DNA of 64,000 nucleotides from Parabacteroides sp. FAFU027 (GTDB lineage Bacteria; Bacteroidota; Bacteroidia; Bacteroidales; UBA7332): positions 97,890-161,889 of the forward strand of contig NZ_JAKZKV010000009.1 in assembly GCF_022808675.1 (NCBI RefSeq), in the 5' to 3' direction. Position 1 is the stretch's first letter; each line of letters opens with the position of its first letter. The notes below the pieces were generated by a model. It was not told the origin of the DNA. It made no database searches and saw only the letters and a list, made by a program, of their open reading frames with translations. Of the stretch, positions 15,745 to 24,788 are shown one piece after another. The position numbers and the translations under genes are program-made.

Positions 15745-16344
15745 ATGAGCCGAAAATACAGCCATACCACAGCCGATGTATTGCAGTGGTCAGATGCCAT
15801 TAATTTAATCGCAAAACTTGAGAAAGATGAAAATTACAAGATGTCATTATTTATATCTGTATCAATTTTCTTTGGGTTAAGAGTAAGCGATACTTTAAGC
15901 ATTACATGGGAACAAATATTGAATAAAGACCAAACCATCAAAGTAGACTTTGAAGTAATTGAGAAAAAGACGAAAAAATATCGGATAATCAAGATAAATC
16001 CAGAACTGGCAAAACATATACTTTCTTGTTATCAAAAGATGCGTCCGAAATCACTTCAAGAGTTTGTTTTTGTAAGCAATAAGAGATCTGTTTATTCTGT
16101 ACAAAGAATAAATATCATACTAAAAGAGATAAGAGAGAAATATAAAATTGAAATTAAGAACTTCAGTTGCCACTCACTACGTAAATGTTTCGGGGCAGAG
16201 CTTTATCGGAGAGGTGATAAATCGGAACATATGTTGCTGAAATTGTCAATGATTTTCAACCACAGTTCAACTCAAATCACACGCAGGTATATTGGCATAC
16301 AGAGTGCCGATATTTCAAATATGTATGATGTGCTTACTTTCTGA
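15745..16344 (+). CDS. Catalytic-domain-only tyrosine recombinase next to the hsd operon
   Basis: The 199-aa protein corresponds to just the catalytic half of a tyrosine recombinase. The first Arg lies in FFGLRVSDTLSITW (about 45), the Lys region in EKKTKKYRIIKI, HxLR in CHSLRKCFG (about 142-147), and the final His/Tyr in FNHSSTQITRRYIG (about 180). The arm- and core-binding domains of an integrase are missing. Small recombinases of this type often sit beside type I hsd loci in Bacteroidetes and shuffle hsdS target-recognition segments. Only one hsdS is present here and no inverted repeats were found, so a substrate is not evident. A terminator follows at 16386, and the hsd operon has its own promoter. 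Confidence 0.85.
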   Translation: MSRKYSHTTADVLQWSDAINLIAKLEKDENYKMSLFISVSIFFGLRVSDTLSITWEQILNKDQTIKVDFEVIEKKTKKYRIIKINPELAKHILSCYQKMRPKSLQEFVFVSNKRSVYSVQRINIILKEIREKYKIEIKNFSCHSLRKCFGAELYRRGDKSEHMLLKLSMIFNHSSTQITRRYIGIQSADISNMYDVLTF

Positions 16345-16385
16345 CCCAACAATATTACAAGACAATTGTCTCTTTACTACTTTAT

Positions 16386-16415
16386 AGCGGGATGCTAACT
16401 TGTCATCCCGCTTTC
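16386..16415 (+). terminator. Terminator after the small tyrosine recombinase
   Basis: AGCGGGATG (16386-16394) pairs perfectly with CATCCCGCT (16404-16412) and is followed by a short T-run. It isolates the recombinase from the hsd operon. Confidence 0.75.
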
Positions 16416-16540
16416 ATTTTCCAATATTTTGAAACTTCACAGCATGGCACAAAGAATAAAAAGAATACATGCAGGCCTGATAATTATTCTCTGAATACAG
16501 ATTTATTGAATACACATCCATTATGAGCAAATCTTCTACT

Positions 16541-16570
16541 TTTGATTCTAGCCTAAAAACGCTACTTTTG
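16541..16570 (+). promoter_or_regulatory. Promoter of the hsdM-hsdS-GHKL-hsdR operon
   Basis: TACTTTTG (16563-16570) matches TAnnTTTG and TTTG lies at 16541-16544, 18 nt before it, giving a good Bacteroidetes promoter 38 bp ahead of the hsdM ATG. A second TACTTTTG at 16537-16544 overlaps the -33 element and could be an alternative -7 box. Confidence 0.65.
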
Positions 16571-16608
16571 CGAACTAATTAAACAGCAAAATTTAGGCTA
16601 TTACATTC

Positions 16609-18174
16609 ATGTCAGACGACCAAAAGCGACAACTAGAACAGCAACTTTGGAATATAGCAAACACACTCAGAGGAAAAATGCACGCAGATGAATTTCGGGA
16701 CTATATACTGGGATTCATTTTTTACAAATATTTATCAGAACGGATGAGTTTTTATGCAGACCTCATCTTAACCCAAGACAAAATTAAATATATAGACATC
16801 GACGAGTCTAGTGAGACGGGAAAAGAATATCTGGAAGCTATCAAAGATGAGTCTTTGGAAAAGCTGGGCTACTTTTTAAAACCGTCCGAACTATTCAGTG
16901 AAATAGCTAAACGGGGCAACAACAAAGAAGGTGCGGACAATTTTATTCTGGAAGACTTAAAAAAGATCCTCACCAACATAGAGCAGTCCACTATGGGAAC
17001 AGCAAGTGAGGATGATTTCGACAACTTGTTTGAAGACCTCGACATGACCAGTACCAAGCTCGGACGGACAGAATCTGCGAAAAACGAACTCATCGCTAAA
17101 GTACTGTATCACCTCGACCAGATAGACTTCAAACTTCATGAAACGGATTCGGATGTGCTTGGGGATGCCTACGAATACCTGATTGGTATGTTTGCCAGTG
17201 GTGCGGGAAAGAAAGCGGGGGAGTTCTACACTCCGCAACAGGTGAGTAAGATCCTGGCGAAGATCGTGACCACGGGTAAGACCAAGTTGAAATCAGCCTA
17301 TGACCCGACCTGTGGCTCGGCATCCTTACTATTACGATTGGCTAAAGAGACGGAGGTGAGCAACTTCTTCGGTCAGGAGATGAACCGTACCACCTACAAC
17401 CTTGCCCGAATGAACATGATCCTGCATGGTGTACATTACCGTCAATTCGATATACGACAGGAAGACACGTTGGAACACCCGCAACACCTCGATGAGCGGT
17501 TTGAAGCTGTGGTGGCTAATCCGCCATTCTCTGCGAAGTGGAGTGCCAATCCGCTGTTTATGTCTGACGACCGATTCAGCCAGTATGGTAAACTTGCACC
17601 AAGCAGTAAAGCTGACTTTGCATTTGTACAGCACATGATCTACCAATTGGCAGACAACGGTACGATGGCGATTGTATTGCCGCACGGTGCTTTATTCAGA
17701 GGGGGGGCGGAGCTACAGATCAGACGGTATCTGATAGAAGACCGTAACTATCTGGATGCCGTGATCGGATTACCTGCCAATATCTTCTACGGTACTTCTA
17801 TCCCTACCTGCATAACGGTGTTCAAGAAATGCCGTGAATATCCTGAAGATGTCCTCTTTATTGATGCCAGCCAGTATTTTGAGAAGGTGAAAACCCAAAA
17901 TGTATTGCGGGAAGAGGATGTTGATCGTATTGTTGAGGCTTATCATGATCGTACAGAAACAGAGAAGTTTAGCAAACGAGCTACTCTAAAAGAGATCGCT
18001 GAGAATGATTACAACCTAAATATCCCACGCTATGTGGACACCTTCGAAGCAGAAGAGCAGATCGATATTAATGCCTTGGCGGCTGAATTGATGGGATTAG
18101 AAAAATCAATGACAGAAACTGACCAACTGATCGCAGGATTCTGTGCTGAGCTTAATATTAAAACACCGTTTTAA
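16609..18174 (+). CDS. hsdM: Type I restriction-modification system, DNA methyltransferase subunit HsdM
   Basis: A 521-aa N6-adenine methyltransferase. It forms M2S with HsdS to methylate the recognition site and R2M2S with HsdR to restrict unmodified DNA. The N-terminal HsdM_N helical region (LEQQLWNIANTLRGKMHADE) runs to about 150. The catalytic domain carries GEFYTPQQVS (about 203), motif I DPTCGSASLLL (about 231) and catalytic motif IV NPPF (about 303). The C-terminal helices end at the usual distance from HsdS. A seven-G run at 17701 codes for Arg-Gly-Gly and is in frame. hsdS starts three bases after the stop, so the two are tightly coupled. The GC content is higher than in neighbouring element genes. 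Confidence 0.96.
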   Translation: MSDDQKRQLEQQLWNIANTLRGKMHADEFRDYILGFIFYKYLSERMSFYADLILTQDKIKYIDIDESSETGKEYLEAIKDESLEKLGYFLKPSELFSEIAKRGNNKEGADNFILEDLKKILTNIEQSTMGTASEDDFDNLFEDLDMTSTKLGRTESAKNELIAKVLYHLDQIDFKLHETDSDVLGDAYEYLIGMFASGAGKKAGEFYTPQQVSKILAKIVTTGKTKLKSAYDPTCGSASLLLRLAKETEVSNFFGQEMNRTTYNLARMNMILHGVHYRQFDIRQEDTLEHPQHLDERFEAVVANPPFSAKWSANPLFMSDDRFSQYGKLAPSSKADFAFVQHMIYQLADNGTMAIVLPHGALFRGGAELQIRRYLIEDRNYLDAVIGLPANIFYGTSIPTCITVFKKCREYPEDVLFIDASQYFEKVKTQNVLREEDVDRIVEAYHDRTETEKFSKRATLKEIAENDYNLNIPRYVDTFEAEEQIDINALAAELMGLEKSMTETDQLIAGFCAELNIKTPF

Positions 18175-18177
18175 ACT

Positions 18178-19410
18178 ATGAAGAAGAATGTGCCAAAATT
18201 GCGGTTTCCTGAGTTTGATGGAGAATGGGATGTGAAGAGGTTAGGGGAGTTCTCTGAATGGGCTTCTGGCGGTACACCATCAAAGGAGAATCCAAATTAT
18301 TGGAATGGTGATATTTCATGGATTAGTGCATCTAGTATGCGTGGAATGAAATATTCAAAATCAGAGAATAAAATTACAGATGAAGGTTTGAAGAATGGTT
18401 CAAGAATTGCCATTAAAGGAACTTTGCTAATTCTTGTTCGAGGTAGTATGTTATTTAATACAATACCGATTGGTATTACATTAAATGATGTTGCTTTTAA
18501 TCAAGATGTAAAATCAATAACAATCGATGAAAAACAAAATACCTTGTATGTTTTGTATTGGTTTTATGCTCATGAGAATATTATATTAAACATGGTTACT
18601 GGTACTGGAATAGGTGCTGGTAAGTTAGAGTTGTCGGACTTAAAATCATTAAATCTAACACTCCCTTCTCTTCCCGAACAAACCAAAATCGCTAATTTCC
18701 TGACGGCTGTGGATGATAAAATCAGTCAGTTGAAAAAGAAAAAGGAACTGTTGGAGCAGTACAAAAAAGGGGTGATGCAGCAGATCTTCTGTCAGAAACT
18801 ATGGTTTAAAGATGATAATGGTGCGGACTTTGAAGAGTGGGAAGAGAAAAGGCTGGGAGAGATATTGATTGAACACAAGACTAAGAATTCTAAGAAAAAA
18901 GTCGAAGAGGTATTTTCAGTAGCTAAAGCGAAAGGTGTTGTAAATCAGATTGAACATTTAGGACGTTCTTATGCTTCAGAAGACACTTCAAATTATAAGG
19001 TAGTTTTTCCAAATGATGTAGTTTACACTAAAAGTCCAACGAGCGATTTTCCATTTGGAATTATAAAACAAAATAAACTGGAAAGAACAGGTATAGTGTC
19101 GGTTCTTTATGGTGTGTTTTCCCCAGTTAACAAGAATATTGGTCTGTTGTTGGATTATTATTTTTCAAGTTGGCAGAATACCTATAATTACTTAAATCCA
19201 CTTGTTCAAAAAGGAGCTAAAAATACAATGAACATTAGCAATGAAACTTTTTTAAGTGGGGCAGAAATATCATTACCAACGTCCGAATTGGAACAAGCCA
19301 AGATTGCTAATTTTTTGAACGCCGTTAATGATAAAATCAATCATTGTGGGCAGGAGATAGTAGGTATGGAGCGATGGAAAAAAGGATTGTTGCAAATGAT
19401 GTTTGTGTAA
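18178..19410 (+). CDS. hsdS: Type I restriction-modification specificity subunit HsdS
   Basis: A 410-aa sequence-recognition subunit with two target-recognition domains. TRD1 runs from VPKLRFPEFDGEWDVKRLGE to about 160. The central conserved helix opens LPEQTKIANFLTAVDDKISQ (about 164). TRD2 starts EEWEEKRLGEIL, and the distal conserved helix is LEQAKIANFLNAVNDKIN (about 369). The two conserved regions are related in sequence and are arranged as direct repeats, the standard circular HsdS layout. Each TRD would read one half of a bipartite target; the target cannot be deduced from sequence. It sits between hsdM (3 bp) and the GHKL gene (19 bp). Confidence 0.95.
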   Translation: MKKNVPKLRFPEFDGEWDVKRLGEFSEWASGGTPSKENPNYWNGDISWISASSMRGMKYSKSENKITDEGLKNGSRIAIKGTLLILVRGSMLFNTIPIGITLNDVAFNQDVKSITIDEKQNTLYVLYWFYAHENIILNMVTGTGIGAGKLELSDLKSLNLTLPSLPEQTKIANFLTAVDDKISQLKKKKELLEQYKKGVMQQIFCQKLWFKDDNGADFEEWEEKRLGEILIEHKTKNSKKKVEEVFSVAKAKGVVNQIEHLGRSYASEDTSNYKVVFPNDVVYTKSPTSDFPFGIIKQNKLERTGIVSVLYGVFSPVNKNIGLLLDYYFSSWQNTYNYLNPLVQKGAKNTMNISNETFLSGAEISLPTSELEQAKIANFLNAVNDKINHCGQEIVGMERWKKGLLQMMFV

Positions 19411-19429
19411 TATAATTATGCATTGAAAT

Positions 19430-21451
19430 ATGAAAACGAAACATACGACAAAGATAACCTCCAAAAGTGTAGAGCAAAGTGGACTTCCAACAGATTACAG
19501 GAAAGCAATTGCCGAATATATCTGGAATGGATTTGACGCTAATGCCTCTGAAATTCAAATTACAATAAGTTATAATGAAATTAACTTCATTGACCACTTT
19601 TCAATTACCGACAATGGTACAGGTATCAATATTGAAAGTATTGATGATACTTTTGGTAATTTCTTAGATTCACAGAAAAGTCAGACTTTTAATAAAGATG
19701 GATTTGTAAAAGGGAAAAAGGGAAAAGGTCGATTTTCGTTTGGTCATTTTTCAAATAAAGCAATATGGAATACTGTATATAAAACTGAGAATGACAACTA
19801 TTTGAATTATAAAATTGAAATAGATAAGAGCAGTCTTAATCATTTCAATACTTCCGATAAAATCATTAGCAAGGTAAAAACAACAGGAACGACAGTCTCT
19901 TTTGAGTCATTTACAAAGCTAACCGCCGACTTGATAATAAATGAGTCATTCTATGATTATTTAGCATGTGAATTTGGCTGGTTTTTATTTCTAAACAAAG
20001 ACTCTGGGTACTCTATCAAGGTTAATGGATACGAGATTGATTACTTGTCAATTATTGATAAGGCACTGGATTTTAATGAAACTTTCGATGATTATCCTTT
20101 TGATATTAAGTTTATTCGTTGGAGGAAAAATATTGGAGACAAATATTATTACTATTTCTTGAATCCAGAAAAGAAAGAGATTGAAAGAAAACACACTTCG
20201 TTTAACAATAAAACTGAAGACTTTCATCATTCAGTTTATATCGAATCACCATATTTTGAGAACTTCAGACTTTCGAATTCTGATTTGCCAAAGTTGGATT
20301 TGGGTTTTAAGGATCAGAATGACAAAGTGTTTAAAGCATTATTAGAGTTTCTGAAAGATAAGCTTTCTATAGAGGAGAAATTATTCATTAAAGAACTTAA
20401 AGCCAATGAGTTGATTTTAAAGTTTAATAAGCAGAAGATATTCCCGATATTTAAAAGTGGAAAATATGAACAACTAAGAAAGGTTGACCTTGAGACTGTT
20501 GTTAAGGAAATATATTGTATTCAACCAAAAATCTTCCAAGGATTAAATATCCAGCAGAGTAAAACAATTGTTGGGTTCCTAAATTTACTGTTAGATTCAG
20601 AACAAAGAGAGGATATTCTTAATATTTTAGATAAGATAGTTCAACTAAGTGATGCAGAGAGGACCGAATTATCGAATGTATTAAATAGGACAAAGCTGTC
20701 AGCTATTGTATCATTGGTTAAACTATTAAGAAATAGGTATCTCACAGTTCAGGGATTAAAGGCACTTGTTTTTGATTTTGAGAAATTCACTAATGAACGA
20801 GATCATATCCAGCAAGTAGTTGAAAGTAATTATTGGCTTTTTGGGGAACAATACCATTTGGTTTCAGCAGATCAGAATCTCGAAATCTTGTTGAATAATT
20901 ACTTATCATTCTTGGAAGATGGAAATAAGGAATATCAAAAAATTAATTCTAAGTCTCGACTAAAACGACCAGATATTTTTATTGCAAGGCAAAGCTCCAA
21001 GCCAGATACGATAAACAATGAATTGGAAATTGAAGAAAATATTATTGTCGAATTAAAAAGACCTAGTGTTGTAATTGGAAAATCGCAGTTTGACCAGATA
21101 GAGGAATATATTAGGCTAATTATAAAGGAACCCAGATTTTCAAGTGAGTTAAGATGTTGGAAGTTATATCTTATTGGAAAAGATGTCGATGAATGGATTA
21201 TTGACAGATATGAATCTCAAAAATCAAAAGGTCAGCGTTTTTTAGTTGAGTCAGTAAGAAATTATGAAATATATGCTTTAAAATGGGACGACCTTTTTAA
21301 GTTGTTTGATATTAGGCATAAACATCTAATAAACAAACTTGAATTTAAAGAATCTATCATTGATGAACTCTCGGAAAATGGATTGCTTGACGGAAAGGAT
21401 AAATCAAGTGTACTGACTAATGAGTTAATATCCATGGTCAAAACTAATTGA
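19430..21451 (+). CDS. GHKL ATPase fused to a PD-(D/E)xK-like nuclease, inserted in the hsd operon
   Basis: A 673-aa protein placed between hsdS and hsdR. Its N-terminus is a GHKL (gyrase-Hsp90-MutL-MORC) ATPase: N-box EYIWNGFDANA (about 29-39), G1 DNGTGI (about 60) and G2 GKKGKGRFSFG (about 95-105). A long middle region follows. The C-terminus (about 460-640) has NYWLFGEQY, RPDIFIA (about 514) and NIIVELKRPSVV (about 537-548), followed by SQFDQIEEYI. This PD...ELK arrangement is that of DUF4263/Shedu-like nucleases. GHKL/MORC-related ATPases associated with prokaryotic RM systems have been described, and a defence role fits. I infer an ATP-dependent nuclease or accessory factor acting with the type I complex; it is not a standard subunit. 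Confidence 0.85.
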   Translation: MKTKHTTKITSKSVEQSGLPTDYRKAIAEYIWNGFDANASEIQITISYNEINFIDHFSITDNGTGINIESIDDTFGNFLDSQKSQTFNKDGFVKGKKGKGRFSFGHFSNKAIWNTVYKTENDNYLNYKIEIDKSSLNHFNTSDKIISKVKTTGTTVSFESFTKLTADLIINESFYDYLACEFGWFLFLNKDSGYSIKVNGYEIDYLSIIDKALDFNETFDDYPFDIKFIRWRKNIGDKYYYYFLNPEKKEIERKHTSFNNKTEDFHHSVYIESPYFENFRLSNSDLPKLDLGFKDQNDKVFKALLEFLKDKLSIEEKLFIKELKANELILKFNKQKIFPIFKSGKYEQLRKVDLETVVKEIYCIQPKIFQGLNIQQSKTIVGFLNLLLDSEQREDILNILDKIVQLSDAERTELSNVLNRTKLSAIVSLVKLLRNRYLTVQGLKALVFDFEKFTNERDHIQQVVESNYWLFGEQYHLVSADQNLEILLNNYLSFLEDGNKEYQKINSKSRLKRPDIFIARQSSKPDTINNELEIEENIIVELKRPSVVIGKSQFDQIEEYIRLIIKEPRFSSELRCWKLYLIGKDVDEWIIDRYESQKSKGQRFLVESVRNYEIYALKWDDLFKLFDIRHKHLINKLEFKESIIDELSENGLLDGKDKSSVLTNELISMVKTN

Positions 21452-21530
21452 TCAAATTTTCTCGGATTCAATATAATTTACATGGCTATTTTGCTCGCCT
21501 TGTTCTTAAATAATATAATGATACAGTAAT

Positions 21531-24383
21531 ATGACATCCCAGCCCGAACAACTACTTGAAAACAATCTGGTATCCCAGCTTCAATTATTGGGATATACCT
21601 ATGTATCCATTGCCGACGAGAAAGATTTGTTGGCAAACCTGAAAAATCAATTGGAGAAGCACAATGATATAGAGCTGACAGATAAAGAGTTTGACCGAAT
21701 ATTGAATATATTGAGCAAAGGTTCGGTGTTCGACAAGGCAAAGACACTTAGAGAAAAACAACACATTGTTCGGGACAATGGGGAAAACCTATATTTTGAA
21801 TTTATCAGCACTGAAAACTGGTGTCAGAACCGATTCCAAGTCTCCAATCAGGTCACAATTGAGGGAAAATATAAAAACCGCTACGATGTAACTTTGCTAA
21901 TCAACGGTTTGCCATTGGTTCAGATTGAATTGAAACGGAGAGGAATTGAACTAAAAGAAGCCTTCAACCAAATCAATCGTTACCAGCGGCATTCTTTCGG
22001 GGCAAGTATCGGGCTATTTCAATACGTTCAGATATTCGTAATTAGTAATGGCGTAAACACTAAATACTACGCTAACAACAAAAATCAAAGCTTTAAACAG
22101 ACTTTTTTCTGGACGGATGAACAGAACAAGCCCGTCACCCAGCTGGATAAGTTCACCTTTACATTTCTCGATACCTGCCATGTCAGCAAAATGATATGTA
22201 AGTACATTGTACTAAATGAAACCAGCAAGATTCCCATGGTACTCAGGCCTTATCAGTATTATGCCGTGGAATCGTTGGTAGAGCGGGTAAGGAATACGAC
22301 CAAAAACGGGTATGTCTGGCATACGACGGGCAGCGGAAAAACACTGACGTCATTCAAAGCTGCCCAGATATTGATGAACATACCGCATGTGAAGAAGGTT
22401 GTCTTTGTGGTTGATCGAAAGGATTTGGATTACCAGACTACCAAAGAGTTCAACAGTTTTAGTAAGGGCAGTATTGATGGGACGGATAGCACTAGCGCAT
22501 TAGTAAAACAGTTTGCAGATGATACAAAACTAATTGTTACTACCATCCAGAAACTAAACACGGCTATCAGCAAGAAACATCACCAATCGAAAATGGATAA
22601 GCTCAAGGAGGAGCGGATTGTTTTCATCTTTGACGAATGCCACCGTAGCCAATTTGGCGAAACACATACCAAAATCAAATCCTATTTCCAGAATATACAG
22701 ATGTTCGGATTTACTGGCACGCCCATTTTTGCCGAAAATGCAGTTAAGAATGAAATGGGCAAACGTACCACTACCGAACTGTTTGCAGAGTGCCTGCACA
22801 AATATGTGATAACGGATGCTATCAGGGACGAGAATGTGCTGAAATTTTCAGTTGAATATGTAGGACGGTACAAAAAGAAAGATAGCGCTACTGATATAGA
22901 TATTGAGGTGGAGGATATTGATACCAAAGAGCTGATGGAATCACCTAAGCGATTAGAGAAAATCACAGACTTCATTATAGCTAACCATAACCGTAAAACA
23001 TATAGCAGGGAATATACCGCCATGTTTTGCGTAAGCAGCGTTGAGGTGCTGATTAAATACTACGAGCTATTCAGGCAAAAGAAAGCCACAGAGAGCCATA
23101 ATTTGCGTATAGCGACCATATTTAGCTTCGCCTCCAACGAGGACGATAAGGACGCTACGGGTTTCCTACCTGAAGAGCTTTCGGTGGTGGAAGAACCAGC
23201 CGCTTTGTATGGCTTAAATATCCACAGTAGAGAGAAGCTGGATGATTTTATTGGGGACTACAACGCCATGTACGGCACTAACTTCTCTACGAAAGACAGT
23301 GAGTCGTTTTACAACTACTATAACGATATAAGCAAAAAAGTCAAGGAACGCAAGATTGATATATTACTTGTTGTAAATATGTTCCTGACTGGCTTTGATA
23401 GTAAGACCCTCAACACTCTGTACGTTGACAAGAATTTGAAGTATCACGGATTGATACAAGCGTATTCCCGCACAAACCGTATTCTGAATGAGCAAAAGTC
23501 TCAGGGGAATATTGTAGTATTTCGAAATTTGAAGCAAGCTACAGATGATGCTATTGTCTTGTTTAGTAATAAGGATGCTAAGGATATTATCATAATGCAG
23601 CCTTATGAAGAATATATCAGTAAGTTTGATCAGGCATTTATAGAAATGCAGAAGATTGCTCCGACGGTTGATTGTGTATCTGATTTGATGGATGAAAATG
23701 AAGAACTGGAATTTATCAAGGCATTTCGGGAATTGATGCGAATAAAGAACGTATTAAGCACATTTGCTGACTTTGGCTTCAATCATTTGTCTATGGATGA
23801 GCAGCTATTCAATGACTATAAAAGCAAATACCTCGACCTCTACGAAAAAGTAAAACCCAGCCCTCAGAAGGAAAAGGTTTCGATATTGGAAGATGTGGAC
23901 TTTGAACTGGAATTGATACACAGGGATGAGATAAATGTAGCTTATATCCTGAATCTACTGGCTAAACTGCATCAAGTCAATGACGATGAACGGGAAAAAC
24001 GCAAAAAGGAAATTATTGACCTGATTGCTGGAGAAGCACACCTAAGAAGCAAACGGGAACTGATTGAGAAGTTTATCCAGGAAAATCTCCCACACATTGA
24101 AAATACTGATGATATTCCAGACGAATTTGAACGGTTCTGGAATGAAGAGCAACAGGAGGCATTCAAAAAGCTTTGTGTGGAGGAAAATCTTTCAGATATA
24201 GAGGTTGAGAGGGTAATCAGTGATTATACGTTCTCTGGTCGTGACCCTTTACTTGATGAGCTTCTGGAACTTCGAAATGGGGAAAAGCCTACTTTGTTGG
24301 AGCGAAGGAAGACAGGTAGTCGAATTCTCGAAAAGATAAAAGCTTTTATTGATATATTTTTCAATGGGATAAGTGGTAAGTAG
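21531..24383 (+). CDS. hsdR: Type I restriction-modification system, endonuclease/translocase subunit HsdR
   Basis: A 950-aa restriction subunit. The N-terminal nuclease shows the PD-(D/E)xK pattern as NRYDVTLLING then LVQIELKRRG (about 118-134). The Swi2/Snf2-type translocase follows: Walker A HTTGSGKT (about 264), Walker B/DEAD-type DECH (about 367), motif III GFTGTP, and motif VI-like YSRTNRIL. A long helical C-terminus for assembly with HsdM follows, ending LEKIKAFIDIFFNGISG. All catalytic motifs are present. The ORF starts 79 bp after the GHKL gene and reads in the same direction, so it is probably part of the same operon. It lies just inside the right end of the element. Confidence 0.95.
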   Translation: MTSQPEQLLENNLVSQLQLLGYTYVSIADEKDLLANLKNQLEKHNDIELTDKEFDRILNILSKGSVFDKAKTLREKQHIVRDNGENLYFEFISTENWCQNRFQVSNQVTIEGKYKNRYDVTLLINGLPLVQIELKRRGIELKEAFNQINRYQRHSFGASIGLFQYVQIFVISNGVNTKYYANNKNQSFKQTFFWTDEQNKPVTQLDKFTFTFLDTCHVSKMICKYIVLNETSKIPMVLRPYQYYAVESLVERVRNTTKNGYVWHTTGSGKTLTSFKAAQILMNIPHVKKVVFVVDRKDLDYQTTKEFNSFSKGSIDGTDSTSALVKQFADDTKLIVTTIQKLNTAISKKHHQSKMDKLKEERIVFIFDECHRSQFGETHTKIKSYFQNIQMFGFTGTPIFAENAVKNEMGKRTTTELFAECLHKYVITDAIRDENVLKFSVEYVGRYKKKDSATDIDIEVEDIDTKELMESPKRLEKITDFIIANHNRKTYSREYTAMFCVSSVEVLIKYYELFRQKKATESHNLRIATIFSFASNEDDKDATGFLPEELSVVEEPAALYGLNIHSREKLDDFIGDYNAMYGTNFSTKDSESFYNYYNDISKKVKERKIDILLVVNMFLTGFDSKTLNTLYVDKNLKYHGLIQAYSRTNRILNEQKSQGNIVVFRNLKQATDDAIVLFSNKDAKDIIIMQPYEEYISKFDQAFIEMQKIAPTVDCVSDLMDENEELEFIKAFRELMRIKNVLSTFADFGFNHLSMDEQLFNDYKSKYLDLYEKVKPSPQKEKVSILEDVDFELELIHRDEINVAYILNLLAKLHQVNDDEREKRKKEIIDLIAGEAHLRSKRELIEKFIQENLPHIENTDDIPDEFERFWNEEQQEAFKKLCVEENLSDIEVERVISDYTFSGRDPLLDELLELRNGEKPTLLERRKTGSRILEKIKAFIDIFFNGISGK

Positions 24384-24663
24384 TTTCTGTTGAAATATAA
24401 AGACGGTAGCTGATAATCTAAGGGAAAGGCAGTAAGTCTGTTTTTAAAGAATGTATTTGGTGTAATGGTATATTGGGCTGTTTAAGTGAAGAAGAGAAAG
24501 CCTCCGAACGGTAAAAACACTTAAACCCAAAATCATCTCGTTAATTATCAATAATATCAATTACACTCCAATAAGATGGTATTTACTGGCTATTAGTCAT
24601 ATAAATAGAAGTCCTTTTTTGTCCCTTTAACACATAAACCACTGCATAACATCATATTATATT
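24384..24663. other. Right-end non-coding region of the element
   Basis: No gene is visible between the hsdR stop and attR. A 9-bp perfect inverted repeat, GTTTAAGTG (24480-24488) and CACTTAAAC (24518-24526), could be an hsdR terminator or a protein site. TTTGTCCCTT at 24618-24627 repeats a sequence near attL (4604-4613), as expected of integrase arm sites. Confidence 0.5.
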
Positions 24664-24681
24664 TCCTGCATCGGCAAATAA
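24664..24681 (+). other. attR core of the integrative element
   Basis: TCCTGCATCGGCAAATAA matches the mnmE 3' end (4455-4472) at 15/18 positions in the same orientation, including nine identical bases CTGCATCGG. Chromosomal sequence with an unrelated minus-strand xylan operon follows at once, which places the right edge of the element here. Confidence 0.7.
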
Positions 24682-24690
24682 ACCACTCCT

Positions 24691-24739
24691 AAAAAACATA
24701 CAAAACCGCTGTAAAATCAAGTATTTACAACGGTCTTGT
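24691..24739 (-). terminator. Strong terminator of the xylan operon
   Basis: A 16-bp stem (24700-24715 with 24724-24739) has two G-U pairs on the minus strand and is followed there by six T (24691-24696). It lies 50 bp after the stop of the SGNH hydrolase gene, at the end of the minus-strand xylan/glucuronate group. Confidence 0.85.
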
Positions 24740-24788
24740 GTGTTTTTATCATAACATGAGAGAGCGTTCCCTCTACTTTATCTATATC

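Larger units (their letters stand above)
4473..24681. mobile_element. Integrative element in mnmE with polymerase-like replicon and type I RM cargo
   Basis: About 20.2 kb lies between the attL and attR cores. The left end holds the recombination module (Zn-finger/HTH protein, tyrosine integrase, excisionase-like HTH). Then come iteron-like repeats and a polymerase-like replication gene, regulators and envelope-protein cargo, an unknown four-gene cluster, and an hsdMS-GHKL-hsdR operon at the right end. Genes in the left two thirds are clearly more AT-rich than mnmE or the xylan genes. No relaxase, coupling protein, mating-pair or phage structural gene is seen, so it is not self-conjugative by what is visible. 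It could be a mobilizable or satellite-like island. The boundary inside each 18-bp core is approximate. Confidence 0.75.

Noticed and set aside
17701..17707. Seven-G run in hsdM
   Set aside because: In frame within a conserved Arg-Gly-Gly stretch and too short to argue for phase variation by itself.
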